Source: Streptomyces huiliensis
GTDB lineage: Bacteria > Actinomycetota > Actinomycetes > Streptomycetales > Streptomycetaceae
Length of the DNA stretch: 64,000 bases
Direction of reading: 5' to 3'
NCBI RefSeq assembly: GCF_020037025.1
Contig: NZ_JAIQLH010000008.1
Location: 62,001-126,000 of the forward strand
This document shows, piece after piece, positions 32,304 to 41,104 of the stretch (position 1 is its first letter; every line of letters begins with the position of its first letter). The position numbers and the translations under genes were made by a program. The notes below the pieces were generated by a model. The model was given only the letters and a program-made list of their open reading frames with translations. It searched no databases and was not told the origin of the DNA.

Positions 32304-33671
32304 GTGACCCCCGTGACCAACCTCGCGCTCGGCCCCCAGTGGCTGGACGCGGACTACCTGATCGGCCAGTTCGGCCTGCTCGGTGTGTTGGCGATCGTCT
32401 TCGCCGAGTCCGGCCTGCTGATCGGTTTCTTCCTCCCGGGCGACTCGCTCCTCTTCACCACGGGCCTCCTGGTGACCACCGGCAAGCTGGACGACTACCC
32501 CCTGTGGGTGGTGTGCGTCCTGGTCGTGCTTGCGGCGGTCCTCGGCGACCAGGCGGGCTACCTCTTCGGGCGGAAGGTGGGCCCCGCCCTCTTCCGACGC
32601 CCGGACTCCAGGCTCTTCAAGCAGGAGAACGTCGAGAAGGCGCACGAGTTCTTCGAGAAGTACGGGCCGAAGTCGCTGGTCCTGGCCCGGTTCGTGCCGA
32701 TCATCCGTACCTTCACGCCGATCATCGCCGGTGTGAGCCGGATGAACTACCGCTCCTTCCTGATCTTCAACATCATCGGCGGCACCCTGTGGGGCGCCGG
32801 CGTGACGCTGCTGGGCGCGGTGCTCGGCAAGATCGAGTTCGTGCGGACCAACATCGAGATGATGCTGGTCGCGATCGTGCTGATCTCCGTGGTGCCGGTG
32901 GCCATCGAGCTGCTGCGCGCCCGGTCCAAGTCCCGCAAGGACGGTCCGGCGCCCGACGCCGGCGGGGTGCCCAGCGGGCCCCAGCCGCCCCGCGAGTACA
33001 CGCAGGTGCCGCCGCACTACCAGGACGTCCAGCCGTACCCGCTGCAGCAGCCGGAGCAGGGGCGGTCCGCGCGGCGGCAGTCCGGAAAGCGGCAGGCAGG
33101 GAAGCCGCAGGCCGGGAAGGAACAGGCCGGGAAGCGGCAGCCCGCGCCGCAGCCGGGGCAGGCGCCGCGGCCCGGGCCGGGGCAGGACGACACCCGTGAC
33201 GCGCGGCGGCCGGAGGCGGGCGGGCCCCCGCAGGCCGCTTCGTACCCGCAGCCGGGCCAGTACCCGCAGCCGAACCCGTACCCGCAGCACCCTCAGCACC
33301 CGCAGACGGCGGGGCACCCGCAGCCTCCGCAGGCCGGGCAGTACCCCTACGTCGCGCCGGTCCCGCAGACGTCGCCGGCCCCGCAGAGCCCGCAGCACCT
33401 CCAGAACCCTCAGAACCCTCAGAACCCTCAGAACCCCTCCTACTCCCCGTACCCCCAGGCCGCACAGCACCCCCAGCACCCCCAGCAGCCTCCGTACCCG
33501 CAGCAGCCGCTCTACGGCGGGCAGCCGCAGCCCGCGGACGACCCCGGGTACTCCCCGTACCTCCAGCCCCCGCAGGGCCCGCAGGAGCCGTACGACCCAC
33601 AGGGCGCGCAGGACCCGCACGACCCGCAGGACCCGCAGCGCGGTCACCGCGGACGGCACGCGCGCCGCTGA
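32304..33671 (+). CDS. DedA-family (VTT domain) membrane protein with long Pro/Gln-rich tail
   Basis: 455 aa. DedA/SNARE-associated domain at about 10-210: FGLLGVLAIVFAESGLLIGFFLPGDSLL, LGDQAGYLFGRKVG, and the conserved FVPIIRTFTPIIAG. DedA proteins are proton-coupled lipid (undecaprenyl-P or PE) flippase relatives of the membrane. Residues about 225-455 are a disordered Pro/Gln/Tyr-rich tail (QYPQPNPYPQHPQHPQ) with tandem QNP units from a 9-bp DNA repeat near 33402-33440. Such tails are variable in Streptomyces. GTG at 32304 with GGAG 9 bases upstream. Confidence 0.87.
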   Translation: MTPVTNLALGPQWLDADYLIGQFGLLGVLAIVFAESGLLIGFFLPGDSLLFTTGLLVTTGKLDDYPLWVVCVLVVLAAVLGDQAGYLFGRKVGPALFRRPDSRLFKQENVEKAHEFFEKYGPKSLVLARFVPIIRTFTPIIAGVSRMNYRSFLIFNIIGGTLWGAGVTLLGAVLGKIEFVRTNIEMMLVAIVLISVVPVAIELLRARSKSRKDGPAPDAGGVPSGPQPPREYTQVPPHYQDVQPYPLQQPEQGRSARRQSGKRQAGKPQAGKEQAGKRQPAPQPGQAPRPGPGQDDTRDARRPEAGGPPQAASYPQPGQYPQPNPYPQHPQHPQTAGHPQPPQAGQYPYVAPVPQTSPAPQSPQHLQNPQNPQNPQNPSYSPYPQAAQHPQHPQQPPYPQQPLYGGQPQPADDPGYSPYLQPPQGPQEPYDPQGAQDPHDPQDPQRGHRGRHARR

Positions 33672-33845
33672 CGTCCGCCTGCCGCCCCTTCTGCCGCCCT
33701 TCCCGCCGTCACCCCGCTCGTCCACCGGCGCGGGGTACTTCACCCACAGGGCCACGCGAAGTTCACACGCGTCTCGCCACCCCCACTGGGCACTCGCACT
33801 CCTGATCGGGCATGGTTGACCTGGGCAGGAGGCGTGGAGGAGCGC

Positions 33846-35504
33846 GTGGTGGCTGATCAGCAGCGGGGCGGCGGCCCACCGGATCCCGGCGAGGACCGCA
33901 AACCGCAGAGCGACGAGGCGCGCAGCGCGTTCACCCCGCCCCTCGGCGTGCCGCTGCCGACGCCGCCGGAGGACGAGCACCCGACCTCGGAGTTCGCCGT
34001 CCCCGAAGGCGTGGCCGAACCGGAGGACCGGCGTCCGGAGGGTTCGGCCTTCAGCCGGCCCGCCTCCCTCTCGTACCCGGAGATCACCCCGCCGCTCGGC
34101 ACCCCCCTCGTCAGCCTCACCAAGGACGCGCCCTGGCAGGACCGGATGCGGACCATGGTCCGGATGCCGGTCGGCGAGCGGCCGCTGCCGGAGCGCGCGG
34201 TCAAGGAGGAGGAGACCGGGCCCGCCGTCCCCCGCGTGCTCGACCTGACCCTGCGCATCGGCGAGCTGCTGCTCGCGGGTGGCGAGGGCGCCGAGGACGT
34301 CGAGGCGGCGATGTACGGCGTCGCGCACGCCTACGGGCTGCACCGGTGCGAGCCCAACGCGACCTTCACCCTGCTGTCCGTCAGCTACCAGCCGTCCCTC
34401 GTGGACGATCCCGTCACCGCCAGTCGCACCGTACGCAGGCGTGGCACGGACTACACCCGTCTCTCGGCCGTCTTCCGGCTCGTCCACGAGATCACGTCCC
34501 AGGGGCTCACCCTGGAGGAGGCGTACCGCGGCCTCGCCGAGATCCGCCGCAACCGACACCCGTACCCCGGCTGGGGCCTGACCCTGTCCGCCGGGCTGCT
34601 CGCCGGCGCGGCGTCCATGCTGGTCGGCGGCGGGGTCGTGGTGTTCCTGGCGGCGGCGGTCGGAGCCATGCTGGGCGACCGGCTGGCGTGGCTCGCCTCG
34701 GGGCGCGGACTGCCGGAGTTCTACCAGTTCGTGGTGGCCGCGATGCCGCCGGCGGCGATGGGCGTGGCGCTCAGCACCGCCACCGACTACGTCCACGTGC
34801 AGGCCTCCGCCGTGATCACCGGCGGGCTGTTCGCGCTGATCCCCGGACGGGCGCTGGTCGCGGGCGTCCAGGACGGCCTGACCGGCTTCTACATCACCGC
34901 CTCGGCGCGGCTGCTGGAAGTGGGCTACCTGATCGTCGGCATCGTCTGCGGCGTGATGATGGTGCTCTACGGCGGCGTGCGGGTCGGCGGTACCACGCTC
35001 GACCCGGAGGCGGCGCTCCAGCGCCAGGAACGGCCCGTCGTGCAGATCATCGCGGCGATGCTGCTGGCCTTCTCGTTCGCCGTGCTGCTCCAGCAGGAAC
35101 GTCACACCGTGCTGTACGCGACGCTCAACGGCGGCGTCGCCTGGGTGGTCTACGGGGCGCTCGCCGACACCGGCGGCCTCGACCCGGTGCCCGCCACGGC
35201 CATCGCCGCCGGGCTGGTGGGCCTCTTCGGGCAGCTGCTCTCGCGCTACCAGTACACGTCGGCGCTGCCGTACGTCACGGCGGCGATCGGGCCGCTGCTG
35301 CCCGGTAGCGCGGTGTACTTCGCGCTGCTGAACTTCGCCCAGAACAAGCTCGACACCGGCATGGCCAGCCTCACCAAGGCGGCCGCGCTGGCCCTGGCCA
35401 TCGCCATCGGGGTGAACCTGGGGTCCGAGGTGGCCCGGATGTTCCTCGTGGTGCCGGGCGCCGCGGCGTCCCGGCGCGCGGCGAAGCGGACGCGCGGCTT
35501 CTGA
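33846..35504 (+). CDS. ThrE-type threonine/serine exporter family protein
   Basis: 552 aa. An N-terminal cytoplasmic region of ~125 residues contains PPLGVPLPTPP/PPLGTPLVSL repeats. The ThrE DUF1212-like domain follows (VLDLTLRIGELLLAGGEGAEDVEAAM and HRCEPNATFTLLSVS), then about ten membrane helices between 230 and 535, ending with the DUF3815-like half. Known members export Thr/Ser; the substrate here is inferred only. GTG at 33846 has GGAGGAGC upstream; 33834 and 33816 are less likely starts. Convergent with ppa. Confidence 0.87.
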   Translation: MVADQQRGGGPPDPGEDRKPQSDEARSAFTPPLGVPLPTPPEDEHPTSEFAVPEGVAEPEDRRPEGSAFSRPASLSYPEITPPLGTPLVSLTKDAPWQDRMRTMVRMPVGERPLPERAVKEEETGPAVPRVLDLTLRIGELLLAGGEGAEDVEAAMYGVAHAYGLHRCEPNATFTLLSVSYQPSLVDDPVTASRTVRRRGTDYTRLSAVFRLVHEITSQGLTLEEAYRGLAEIRRNRHPYPGWGLTLSAGLLAGAASMLVGGGVVVFLAAAVGAMLGDRLAWLASGRGLPEFYQFVVAAMPPAAMGVALSTATDYVHVQASAVITGGLFALIPGRALVAGVQDGLTGFYITASARLLEVGYLIVGIVCGVMMVLYGGVRVGGTTLDPEAALQRQERPVVQIIAAMLLAFSFAVLLQQERHTVLYATLNGGVAWVVYGALADTGGLDPVPATAIAAGLVGLFGQLLSRYQYTSALPYVTAAIGPLLPGSAVYFALLNFAQNKLDTGMASLTKAAALALAIAIGVNLGSEVARMFLVVPGAAASRRAAKRTRGF

Positions 35505-35527
35505 CCGCCGGAAAAGCGGAACGGGGC

Positions 35528-35589
35528 CGGAACGCGGACGCGCGGCCGCCGAGGAGCCCCTCAGGGGCCCTCAGGAGCCGCGCGTTCCG
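35528..35589. terminator. Terminator between ThrE-type gene and ppa
   Basis: 9-bp perfect outer arms CGGAACGCG (35528-35536) and CGCGTTCCG (35581-35589) enclose a GC-rich inner hairpin around CCCCTCAGGGG, in a convergent gap of 109 bp. Confidence 0.6.
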
Positions 35590-35613
35590 TTCGGCGCGTC
35601 AGATCATCACGGA

Positions 35614-36111
35614 TCAGTGGTGGGAGCCGCCCGCGGCCTCCAGGCGCTTGTAGGACGCCTCGATCTCGGCCTCGGCCTCCGCGCGGCCGACCCACTCGGC
35701 GCCCTCGACCGACTTGCCCGGCTCCAGGTCCTTGTAGACCTCGAAGAAGTGCTGGATCTCCAGGCGGTCGAACTCCGACACGTGGTGGATGTCGCGCAGG
35801 TGCTCGACGCGCGGGTCGTTGGCCGGGACGCAGAGCAGCTTGTCGTCGCCGCCCGCCTCGTCCGTCATGCGGAACATGCCGATGGCGCGGCAGGTGATGA
35901 GGCAGCCCGGGAAGGTGGGCTCGTCCAGGATGACAAGGGCGTCCAGCGGGTCGCCGTCCTCGCCGAGGGTGTTCTCGACGAAGCCGTAGTCGGCGGGGTA
36001 GCTGGTGGAGGTGAAGAGACGGCGGTCCAGACGGATGCGACCGGTCTCGTGGTCCACCTCGTACTTGTTCCGCGAACCCTTCGGAATCTCGATGGTGACG
36101 TCGAACTCCAC
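35614..36111 (-). CDS. ppa: Inorganic pyrophosphatase
   Basis: 165 aa. Family I cytoplasmic PPase; hydrolyses PPi to drive biosynthesis. Metal and active-site residues: [13 protein letters not shown] (Lys/Arg/Glu), [24 protein letters not shown] (the DGDPLD signature), CRAIG, and KDLEPGK near 130. Ends GGSHH with a two-His tail. The GTG at 36109-36111 is the best start (AAGGAG 6 bases before it, and homologues begin [12 protein letters not shown]); an ATG 8 codons upstream contains that ribosome binding site. Divergent from dacB with 86 bp between starts. Confidence 0.96.
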   Translation of the reverse strand: MEFDVTIEIPKGSRNKYEVDHETGRIRLDRRLFTSTSYPADYGFVENTLGEDGDPLDALVILDEPTFPGCLITCRAIGMFRMTDEAGGDDKLLCVPANDPRVEHLRDIHHVSEFDRLEIQHFFEVYKDLEPGKSVEGAEWVGRAEAEAEIEASYKRLEAAGGSHH

Positions 36112-36197
36112 GAGTGGCTCCTTCATGATCAACACATACGTCTGGTGGTTAAGTGTCCCCTACGCAGGTGTGTGGTGGCGAAAGGGGCTGGTCCGTC

Positions 36198-37640
36198 ATG
36201 CCCGGGAGCGTCCGTCGGCAGGCCCGGTGGTGGCCCGCCGCCCTGCCTCCGCGGTCCGGTACCGGGCGGTTCACCGCGGTCTCCACGGCGGTGGGACTGC
36301 TGGCCGCGGCCGGGGCGGTGGCGGTCGCCGGGCCCTGGGACGGCGGACAGCGTACGGCCGAACGGGTCCGCGCCGCAGCCGCCGACCGGGCGGCTTCCGT
36401 CCGGGGCGTCCCCTACGGGTCCTCCCGGGCCGGGCCCGTACTCGCCGGGGTGTCCGGGCTGTCCACGGGTCCCGCCGCGGCGGGCGCGGCCAGCCTCGCC
36501 GCCGCGCTGGAACCGCTGCTCGCCGACGAGGCGCTGGGCCCCCGCGTCTCGGCGTCCGTCGTCGACGTGGCCACCGGCGAGCGGCTGGTCGGGGCGAACG
36601 AGGCAGCGGCGGTCACTCCCGCCTCCACCGTCAAACTCGCCACTTCCCTCGCGGCCCTCTCGGCGCTCGGCGCGGATCACCGCATCGAGACCGCGGTGAC
36701 GCTCGCGTCCGACGGGATCGTGCTCGTCGGCGGCGGCGACCCCACCCTCACCGCCCGCCCCGCCGCTCCCGGCCGGGAGGCCGCCGGCCTGCCGGCCCTG
36801 GCCGACGCGACGGCCCGTGCCCTCAAGGCCCTCGGTACCGGCCACACGGCGCTCCGGTACGACGTCTCCCGCTACTCCGGGCCCGTACCGCACCCGATCG
36901 GCCCCAACGAGAACCTCGCGCCGGTCAGCGCCCTCATGGTGGACGAGGGCCGGCTGGACGACAGCGACCACGGCCCTGCGGACCGTACGGCCGACCCCGC
37001 CGGGGACGCCGCACGGAAGTTCGCCGCCCTGCTGGGGGAGCGGGGCGTACGCGTCGAGGGCGAGCCCGCCGAGGGGCGCTCGCCCGCCGGCGCCCGGCGG
37101 CTGGCCGCCGTCTCCTCCGCCCCGCTCTCCGACCTCGTCGAGCGGGCCCTGACCCACAGCGACAACGACATCGCCGAGGCGCTGGCCCGGCAGACCGCCC
37201 TCGCCGACGGGCAGCCGGCGAGCTTCGAGGGGGCGGGGCGGGCGGTGGCCGCGCGGCTGGCGCGGCTCGGCCTGCCGACGGCCGGTGCGCACTTCGCCGA
37301 CGGGAGCGGCCTCGACCGGGCGGACCGGGTGTCCGCCGATCTCCTGGCCCGGCTCTTGGCCCGCGCCGGCGATCGGGGGTCTCCTGAGCTGCGTTCGGTG
37401 CTTACCGGGTTGCCGGTGGCGGGGTTCAACGGGACGCTTCAGGGGCGCGTGGCCGGTGGCCGGGGGGTGGTGCGGGCCAAGACCGGCACTCTCTCCGGGG
37501 TGAACGCGCTGGCCGGGACGGCGGTTACGGGGAGCGGACGGTTGCTGGCGTTCGCTTTCCTGGCGGACGCGACGTCGGATCCGGAGGAGGCTCCGCGGGC
37601 ACTGGACGCGTTGGCGGCGGCGGTGGCCGCCGCCAGGTGA
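36198..37640 (+). CDS. dacB: D-alanyl-D-alanine carboxypeptidase/endopeptidase (PBP4 class)
   Basis: 480 aa. Exported peptidoglycan-trimming class C penicillin-binding protein. A membrane segment near 27-47 (FTAVSTAVGLLAAAGAVAVAG) acts as signal anchor. Active-site motifs: STVK (in TPASTVKLATSL, about 138-141), SDN (HSDNDIAEAL, about 319-321) and KTG (RAKTGTLSG, about 428-430). The ~150-residue insert between SxxK and SxN typical of PBP4 is present. ATG at 36198 with AAAGGGG about 11 bases upstream. Divergent from ppa and followed by a Streptomyces intergenic repeat. Confidence 0.92.
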   Translation: MPGSVRRQARWWPAALPPRSGTGRFTAVSTAVGLLAAAGAVAVAGPWDGGQRTAERVRAAAADRAASVRGVPYGSSRAGPVLAGVSGLSTGPAAAGAASLAAALEPLLADEALGPRVSASVVDVATGERLVGANEAAAVTPASTVKLATSLAALSALGADHRIETAVTLASDGIVLVGGGDPTLTARPAAPGREAAGLPALADATARALKALGTGHTALRYDVSRYSGPVPHPIGPNENLAPVSALMVDEGRLDDSDHGPADRTADPAGDAARKFAALLGERGVRVEGEPAEGRSPAGARRLAAVSSAPLSDLVERALTHSDNDIAEALARQTALADGQPASFEGAGRAVAARLARLGLPTAGAHFADGSGLDRADRVSADLLARLLARAGDRGSPELRSVLTGLPVAGFNGTLQGRVAGGRGVVRAKTGTLSGVNALAGTAVTGSGRLLAFAFLADATSDPEEAPRALDALAAAVAAAR

Positions 37641-37691
37641 GGTGCCCCGGCCCCACCCTTTCACCGTTTCTTGCGGGGACAAGCCCCCGCA

Positions 37692-37755
37692 CCCCCGAAA
37701 CCGCGCTCCGCGCGGTCGTCCTCAAACGCCGGACGGGCTGACCCAGCCCGTCCGG
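37692..37755. repeat. Streptomyces interspersed intergenic repeat, copy A
   Basis: Contains GCGCTCCGCGCG, then TCCTCAAACGCCGGACGGGCTGA and a perfect 11-bp hairpin CCGGACGGGCT (37729-37739) with its complement at 37745-37755. A copy with the same two blocks lies at 55624-55688. It follows dacB, so may terminate it. Confidence 0.75.
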
Positions 37756-37794
37756 GGCACCCTCCGCCCCCCTCCGCAACCGCGCCGCACCACG

Positions 37795-37800
37795 TACCGT
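37795..37800 (+). promoter_or_regulatory. Leaderless-type -10 element TACCGT
   Basis: TACCGT, 6 bases, then the ATG of the metalloprotease. No ribosome binding site. The promoter is separated from dacB by the repeat hairpin, so the gene has its own transcription start. Confidence 0.5.
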
Positions 37801-37806
37801 GAACCC

Positions 37807-38934
37807 ATGACGAGCATCGGTGGTGCGGAGATGGTCGACTGGAAGCTCGCGGTGGCGACCGCGACGCGGCTCGTGCGGCCGGGGCCGGAGGTGAGCCGGG
37901 ACGAGGCCCGCGCGGTGGTCGCGGAGTTGCGGCGGCACGCCAAGGCGTCGGAGGAGCACGTCCGGGAGTTCACCGGGATGACACCGGCGGGCGCGGGAGC
38001 GGACACCCCGGTGCTGGTGGTGGACCGGGCGGGCTGGATCCGGGCGAACGTCGCCGGGTTCCGGGCGGTGCTCGGGCCGCTGCTGGAGAAGATGGAGAAG
38101 CGGCGGGGCGGCCTGCCGGGCGGCGCCGTGCTGGGCGCGGTCGGCGGCAAGGTCACCGGCGTGGAGCTGGGCATGCTGCTGTCGTTCCTGGCCTCGCGGG
38201 TGCTGGGCCAGTACGAGACGTTCGCGCCGGCCACCCGGGAGCTGCCGGGCGGGGCGGGCGGCGGCCGGCTGCTGCTGGTGGCGCCGAACATCGTGCACGT
38301 GGAGCGCGAACTGGAGGTCGACCCGCACGACTTCCGGCTGTGGGTGTGCCTGCACGAGGAGACGCACCGCACCCAGTTCACGGGCGTGCCGTGGCTGCGC
38401 GACCACATCGAGGGCGAGGTCCAGGCGTTCCTCGCCGAGACCGACATCGATCCCGCCACCCTGCTGGAGCGGCTCCGCGAGGCGCTCCAGGCGCTGGCCG
38501 GCGGGCGCCCGCCGGAGGACGCGGAGGAGCGGGGCGCGCGCAGCATCGTCGAGTTGGTGCAGACTCCGGCCCAGCGGGAGGTGCTGGGGCGGCTGACGGC
38601 GGTGATGTCCCTGCTGGAGGGGCACGCGGACTACGTCATGGACGGGGTGGGCCCGCGGGTCGTGCCGTCCGTCACCGAGATCCGCGAGAAGTTCCAGCAG
38701 CGGCGGGCCAGTGGCGCGGGCCGGCTGGACCAGGCGCTGCGCAAGCTGCTGGGACTGGACGCCAAACTGCGGCAGTACCGTGATGGCGAGCGGTTCGTCC
38801 GGGCGGTGGTGGACCAGGTCGGCATGGAGGGCTTCAACAAGGTCTGGACCTCGCCGAACACCCTGCCGACCAAGGCCGAGATCGCCAAACCCACGGACTG
38901 GGTCGCGCGGGTGCACAGCCGCGCCGACGGGTGA
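37807..38934 (+). CDS. Zinc-dependent metalloprotease (DUF2342 / F420-biosynthesis-associated family)
   Basis: 375 aa. HExxH zinc motif HEETH within WVCLHEETHRTQFTG (about 180-184), with a downstream EGHADYVMDGVG that likely supplies the third ligand (Glu). Conserved WIRANVAGFRAVL and VAPNIVHVERELEVDP. The family is widespread in actinobacteria, often labelled coenzyme F420 biosynthesis-associated, with no proven substrate. It sits between dacB and tilS as in other Streptomyces. The start at 37807 fits the leaderless -10 TACCGT. Confidence 0.88.
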   Translation: MTSIGGAEMVDWKLAVATATRLVRPGPEVSRDEARAVVAELRRHAKASEEHVREFTGMTPAGAGADTPVLVVDRAGWIRANVAGFRAVLGPLLEKMEKRRGGLPGGAVLGAVGGKVTGVELGMLLSFLASRVLGQYETFAPATRELPGGAGGGRLLLVAPNIVHVERELEVDPHDFRLWVCLHEETHRTQFTGVPWLRDHIEGEVQAFLAETDIDPATLLERLREALQALAGGRPPEDAEERGARSIVELVQTPAQREVLGRLTAVMSLLEGHADYVMDGVGPRVVPSVTEIREKFQQRRASGAGRLDQALRKLLGLDAKLRQYRDGERFVRAVVDQVGMEGFNKVWTSPNTLPTKAEIAKPTDWVARVHSRADG

Positions 38935-39128
38935 CGGCGTCACGCCCCTGACGGACGAACGCTCCCGTAATCACCCGTCCGAGGGACCGTGTGCCAGGGG
39001 TGGGCGTGCGATGCTCGGGTAAAGGCTCGTCTCTGTCACCATCTACGCACACAGCGTGACGGCGCAGCCCGCACGTCCCCACAACCCCTTCCCGTCAGCT
39101 CCTCGTTGGAACGATTGGACACTCGGAC

Positions 39129-40157
39129 ATGGGTCCACACCCCGCGGTCGCGGCGATACGCCTGGCGGTCCGCCGCGTTCTCCACGACGTCCTCACCCTC
39201 GCTCCGTCCGAAACCGCAACCGCGAGCGCCTCCGGCGGTTCCAGGCCCCCGCTCGTCCTGGCCGCCTGCTCCGGCGGCGCCGACTCCATGGCGCTCGCCT
39301 CCGCCCTCGCCTTCGAGGCCCCCCGGCTCGGCCTCCGCGCCGGCGGCGTCACCGTCGACCACGGCCTCCAGGAGGGCTCCGACCTCCGCGCCGCCGAGGT
39401 GGTGAGCCGCCTCCTCGCCCTCGGCCTCGACCCCGTCGAGGCGCTCCCCGTGACCGTCGGCCGGGAGGGCGGCCCGGAGGCCGCCGCCCGTGACGCCCGC
39501 TACGCCGCCCTGGACGAGGCCGCCGAACGCCACGGCGCCGCGGCCGTGCTCCTCGGCCACACCCGGGACGACCAGGCCGAGACCGTGCTCCTGGGCCTCG
39601 CCCGCGGCTCCGGCACCCGCTCGCTGTCCGGGATGGCCGTGGCCTCCGGGGTCGGGGGCCGCTACCGCAGGCCGTTCCTGGAGTTGGACCGGCAGACCGC
39701 CCGCAAGGCGTGCCTGGTGCAGTCGCTGCCGGTCTGGGACGACCCGCACAACGTCGACCCGGCCTACACCCGCTCCCGGGTCCGCCACGAGGCCCTGCCG
39801 GTCCTGGAGAAGGCGCTCGGCAAGGGCGTCGTCGAGGCCCTGGCCCGGACCGCCCAGCTCTCCCGGGACGACGCGGACGCCCTCGACTCCTGGGCCGTCG
39901 CCGTGGAGCCGTCCGTCCGGGACGACACGGGCGCCCTGGAGGTCGCCAAGCTCTACGCGCTGCCCCCCGCCGTCCGCCGCCGGGTGCTGCGCCGGGCGGC
40001 CATCGAGGCCGGTTCCCCGGCCGGTTCCCTCTTCGCCCGGCACATCGAGGAGGTCGACCGGCTGATCACCGGCTGGCGCGGTCAGCGGGCCATCAACCTC
40101 CCCGGGCGCGTCGCGGTTCGCCGGCATGGTGGCAGACTGGTCCTTCGGCAGGGCTGA
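39129..40157 (+). CDS. tilS: tRNA(Ile)-lysidine synthase
   Basis: 342 aa. N-type ATP pyrophosphatase: PP-loop [12 protein letters not shown] (47-58, SGGxDS), [34 protein letters not shown], and the [22 protein letters not shown] block. Converts C34 of tRNA-Ile(CAU) to lysidine, essential for AUA decoding. The length matches the short actinobacterial form, which lacks the full C-terminal domain. The ATG at 39129 has only weak GGA upstream. First gene of the tilS-hpt-ftsH-folE series. Confidence 0.94.
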   Translation: MGPHPAVAAIRLAVRRVLHDVLTLAPSETATASASGGSRPPLVLAACSGGADSMALASALAFEAPRLGLRAGGVTVDHGLQEGSDLRAAEVVSRLLALGLDPVEALPVTVGREGGPEAAARDARYAALDEAAERHGAAAVLLGHTRDDQAETVLLGLARGSGTRSLSGMAVASGVGGRYRRPFLELDRQTARKACLVQSLPVWDDPHNVDPAYTRSRVRHEALPVLEKALGKGVVEALARTAQLSRDDADALDSWAVAVEPSVRDDTGALEVAKLYALPPAVRRRVLRRAAIEAGSPAGSLFARHIEEVDRLITGWRGQRAINLPGRVAVRRHGGRLVLRQG

Positions 40158-40260
40158 ATCGAACGACCGTGAGTGACCGCGGGCAGGCCCGGCCGGACCC
40201 TGGCCGGGCGGCAGGCGCCCGGACGGCCGGATGAGCCCCAATCGAACGAGAGTGGCGCGG

Positions 40261-40815
40261 GTGGACGAGAAGGACATGGGCACCGACCTCAAGTCGGTGC
40301 TCATCACCAAGGAAGAGATCGACGCGAAGCTGGCCGAGCTGGCCGCGAAGATCGACGCGGAGTACGCGGGCAAGGACCTGCTCATCGTCGGTGTCCTCAA
40401 GGGCGCCGTGATGGTGATGGCGGACCTGGCGCGCGCGCTGTCCAACCCCGTCACCATGGACTGGATGGCCGTGTCCTCCTACGGCGCGGGCACCCAGTCC
40501 TCCGGCGTGGTCCGCATCCTCAAGGACCTCGACACCGACATCAAGGGCAAGCACGTCCTGATCGTCGAGGACATCATCGACTCCGGCCTGACCCTGTCGT
40601 GGCTGCTGTCGAACCTCGGCTCCCGCGAGCCGGCGTCCCTGAACGTCGTCACCCTGCTGCGCAAGCCGGAGGCGGCCAAGGTCGCCATCGACGTGAAGTG
40701 GGTCGGCTTCGACATCCCGAACGAGTTCGTCGTCGGTTACGGTCTCGACTTCGCGGAGAAGTACCGCAACCTGCCCTTCGTGGGCACCCTCGCGCCGCAC
40801 GTCTACGGCGGCTGA
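40261..40815 (+). CDS. hpt: Hypoxanthine phosphoribosyltransferase
   Basis: 184 aa from the GTG at 40261 (45-nt in-frame choice: GTG 40261 or ATG 40276, which begins [13 protein letters not shown] 40231 is also possible). Purine salvage enzyme making IMP/GMP from PRPP. PRPP loop [13 protein letters not shown] (about 107-119), [12 protein letters not shown], and C-terminal [26 protein letters not shown]. tilS ends 103 bp upstream; a hairpin 37 bp after the stop separates it from ftsH. Confidence 0.95.
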   Translation: MDEKDMGTDLKSVLITKEEIDAKLAELAAKIDAEYAGKDLLIVGVLKGAVMVMADLARALSNPVTMDWMAVSSYGAGTQSSGVVRILKDLDTDIKGKHVLIVEDIIDSGLTLSWLLSNLGSREPASLNVVTLLRKPEAAKVAIDVKWVGFDIPNEFVVGYGLDFAEKYRNLPFVGTLAPHVYGG

Positions 40816-40852
40816 CCCTCCCCGACCTGGGAGGACGGTATTGCCCCCGAAG

Positions 40853-40872
40853 GGCCCGGCGATTGCCGGGCC
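40853..40872 (+). terminator. Terminator after hpt
   Basis: GGCCCGGC-GATT-GCCGGGCC, perfect 8-bp stem, 37 bp after the hpt stop and 53 bp before the putative ftsH promoter. Confidence 0.65.
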
Positions 40873-40924
40873 ACCGGGAACCCCTCACGGTTTTCCGCCG
40901 TTGGAGGAGGGGAAGACGGATTTG

Positions 40925-40955
40925 TTGACCGTCTGCGGCGGCGTCGGGTGACAAT
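40925..40955 (+). promoter_or_regulatory. Possible ftsH promoter
   Basis: TTGACC (40925-40930), 19-base spacer, GACAAT (40950-40955), about 150 bases before ftsH. The spacer is slightly long for a HrdB-type promoter. It would give an unusually long leader containing the hairpin at the ribosome binding site. Confidence 0.4.
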
Positions 40956-41073
40956 GCTGGGGTACCGTCCGAAGGTCAGTCTTTTCAAGCATTCTTTAGC
41001 AAGCACTGCAAGGTCGAGCAGAACACCGTACGCACAGGCACCCCGATCGAGGGGCACCGTGCCTCACTGTGGC

Positions 41074-41104
41074 AGGAGGGACGGGGCGCTCGCGCCCCGT
41101 ATGG
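41074..41104 (+). promoter_or_regulatory. ftsH translation-initiation region with intervening hairpin
   Basis: AGGAGGG (41074-41080) is an excellent Shine-Dalgarno but lies 24 bases from the ATG at 41105. The gap is filled by a perfect hairpin, ACGGGGCGC (41081-41089), TC, GCGCCCCGT (41092-41100). Folded, the effective spacing is 4 bases. Confidence 0.55.
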
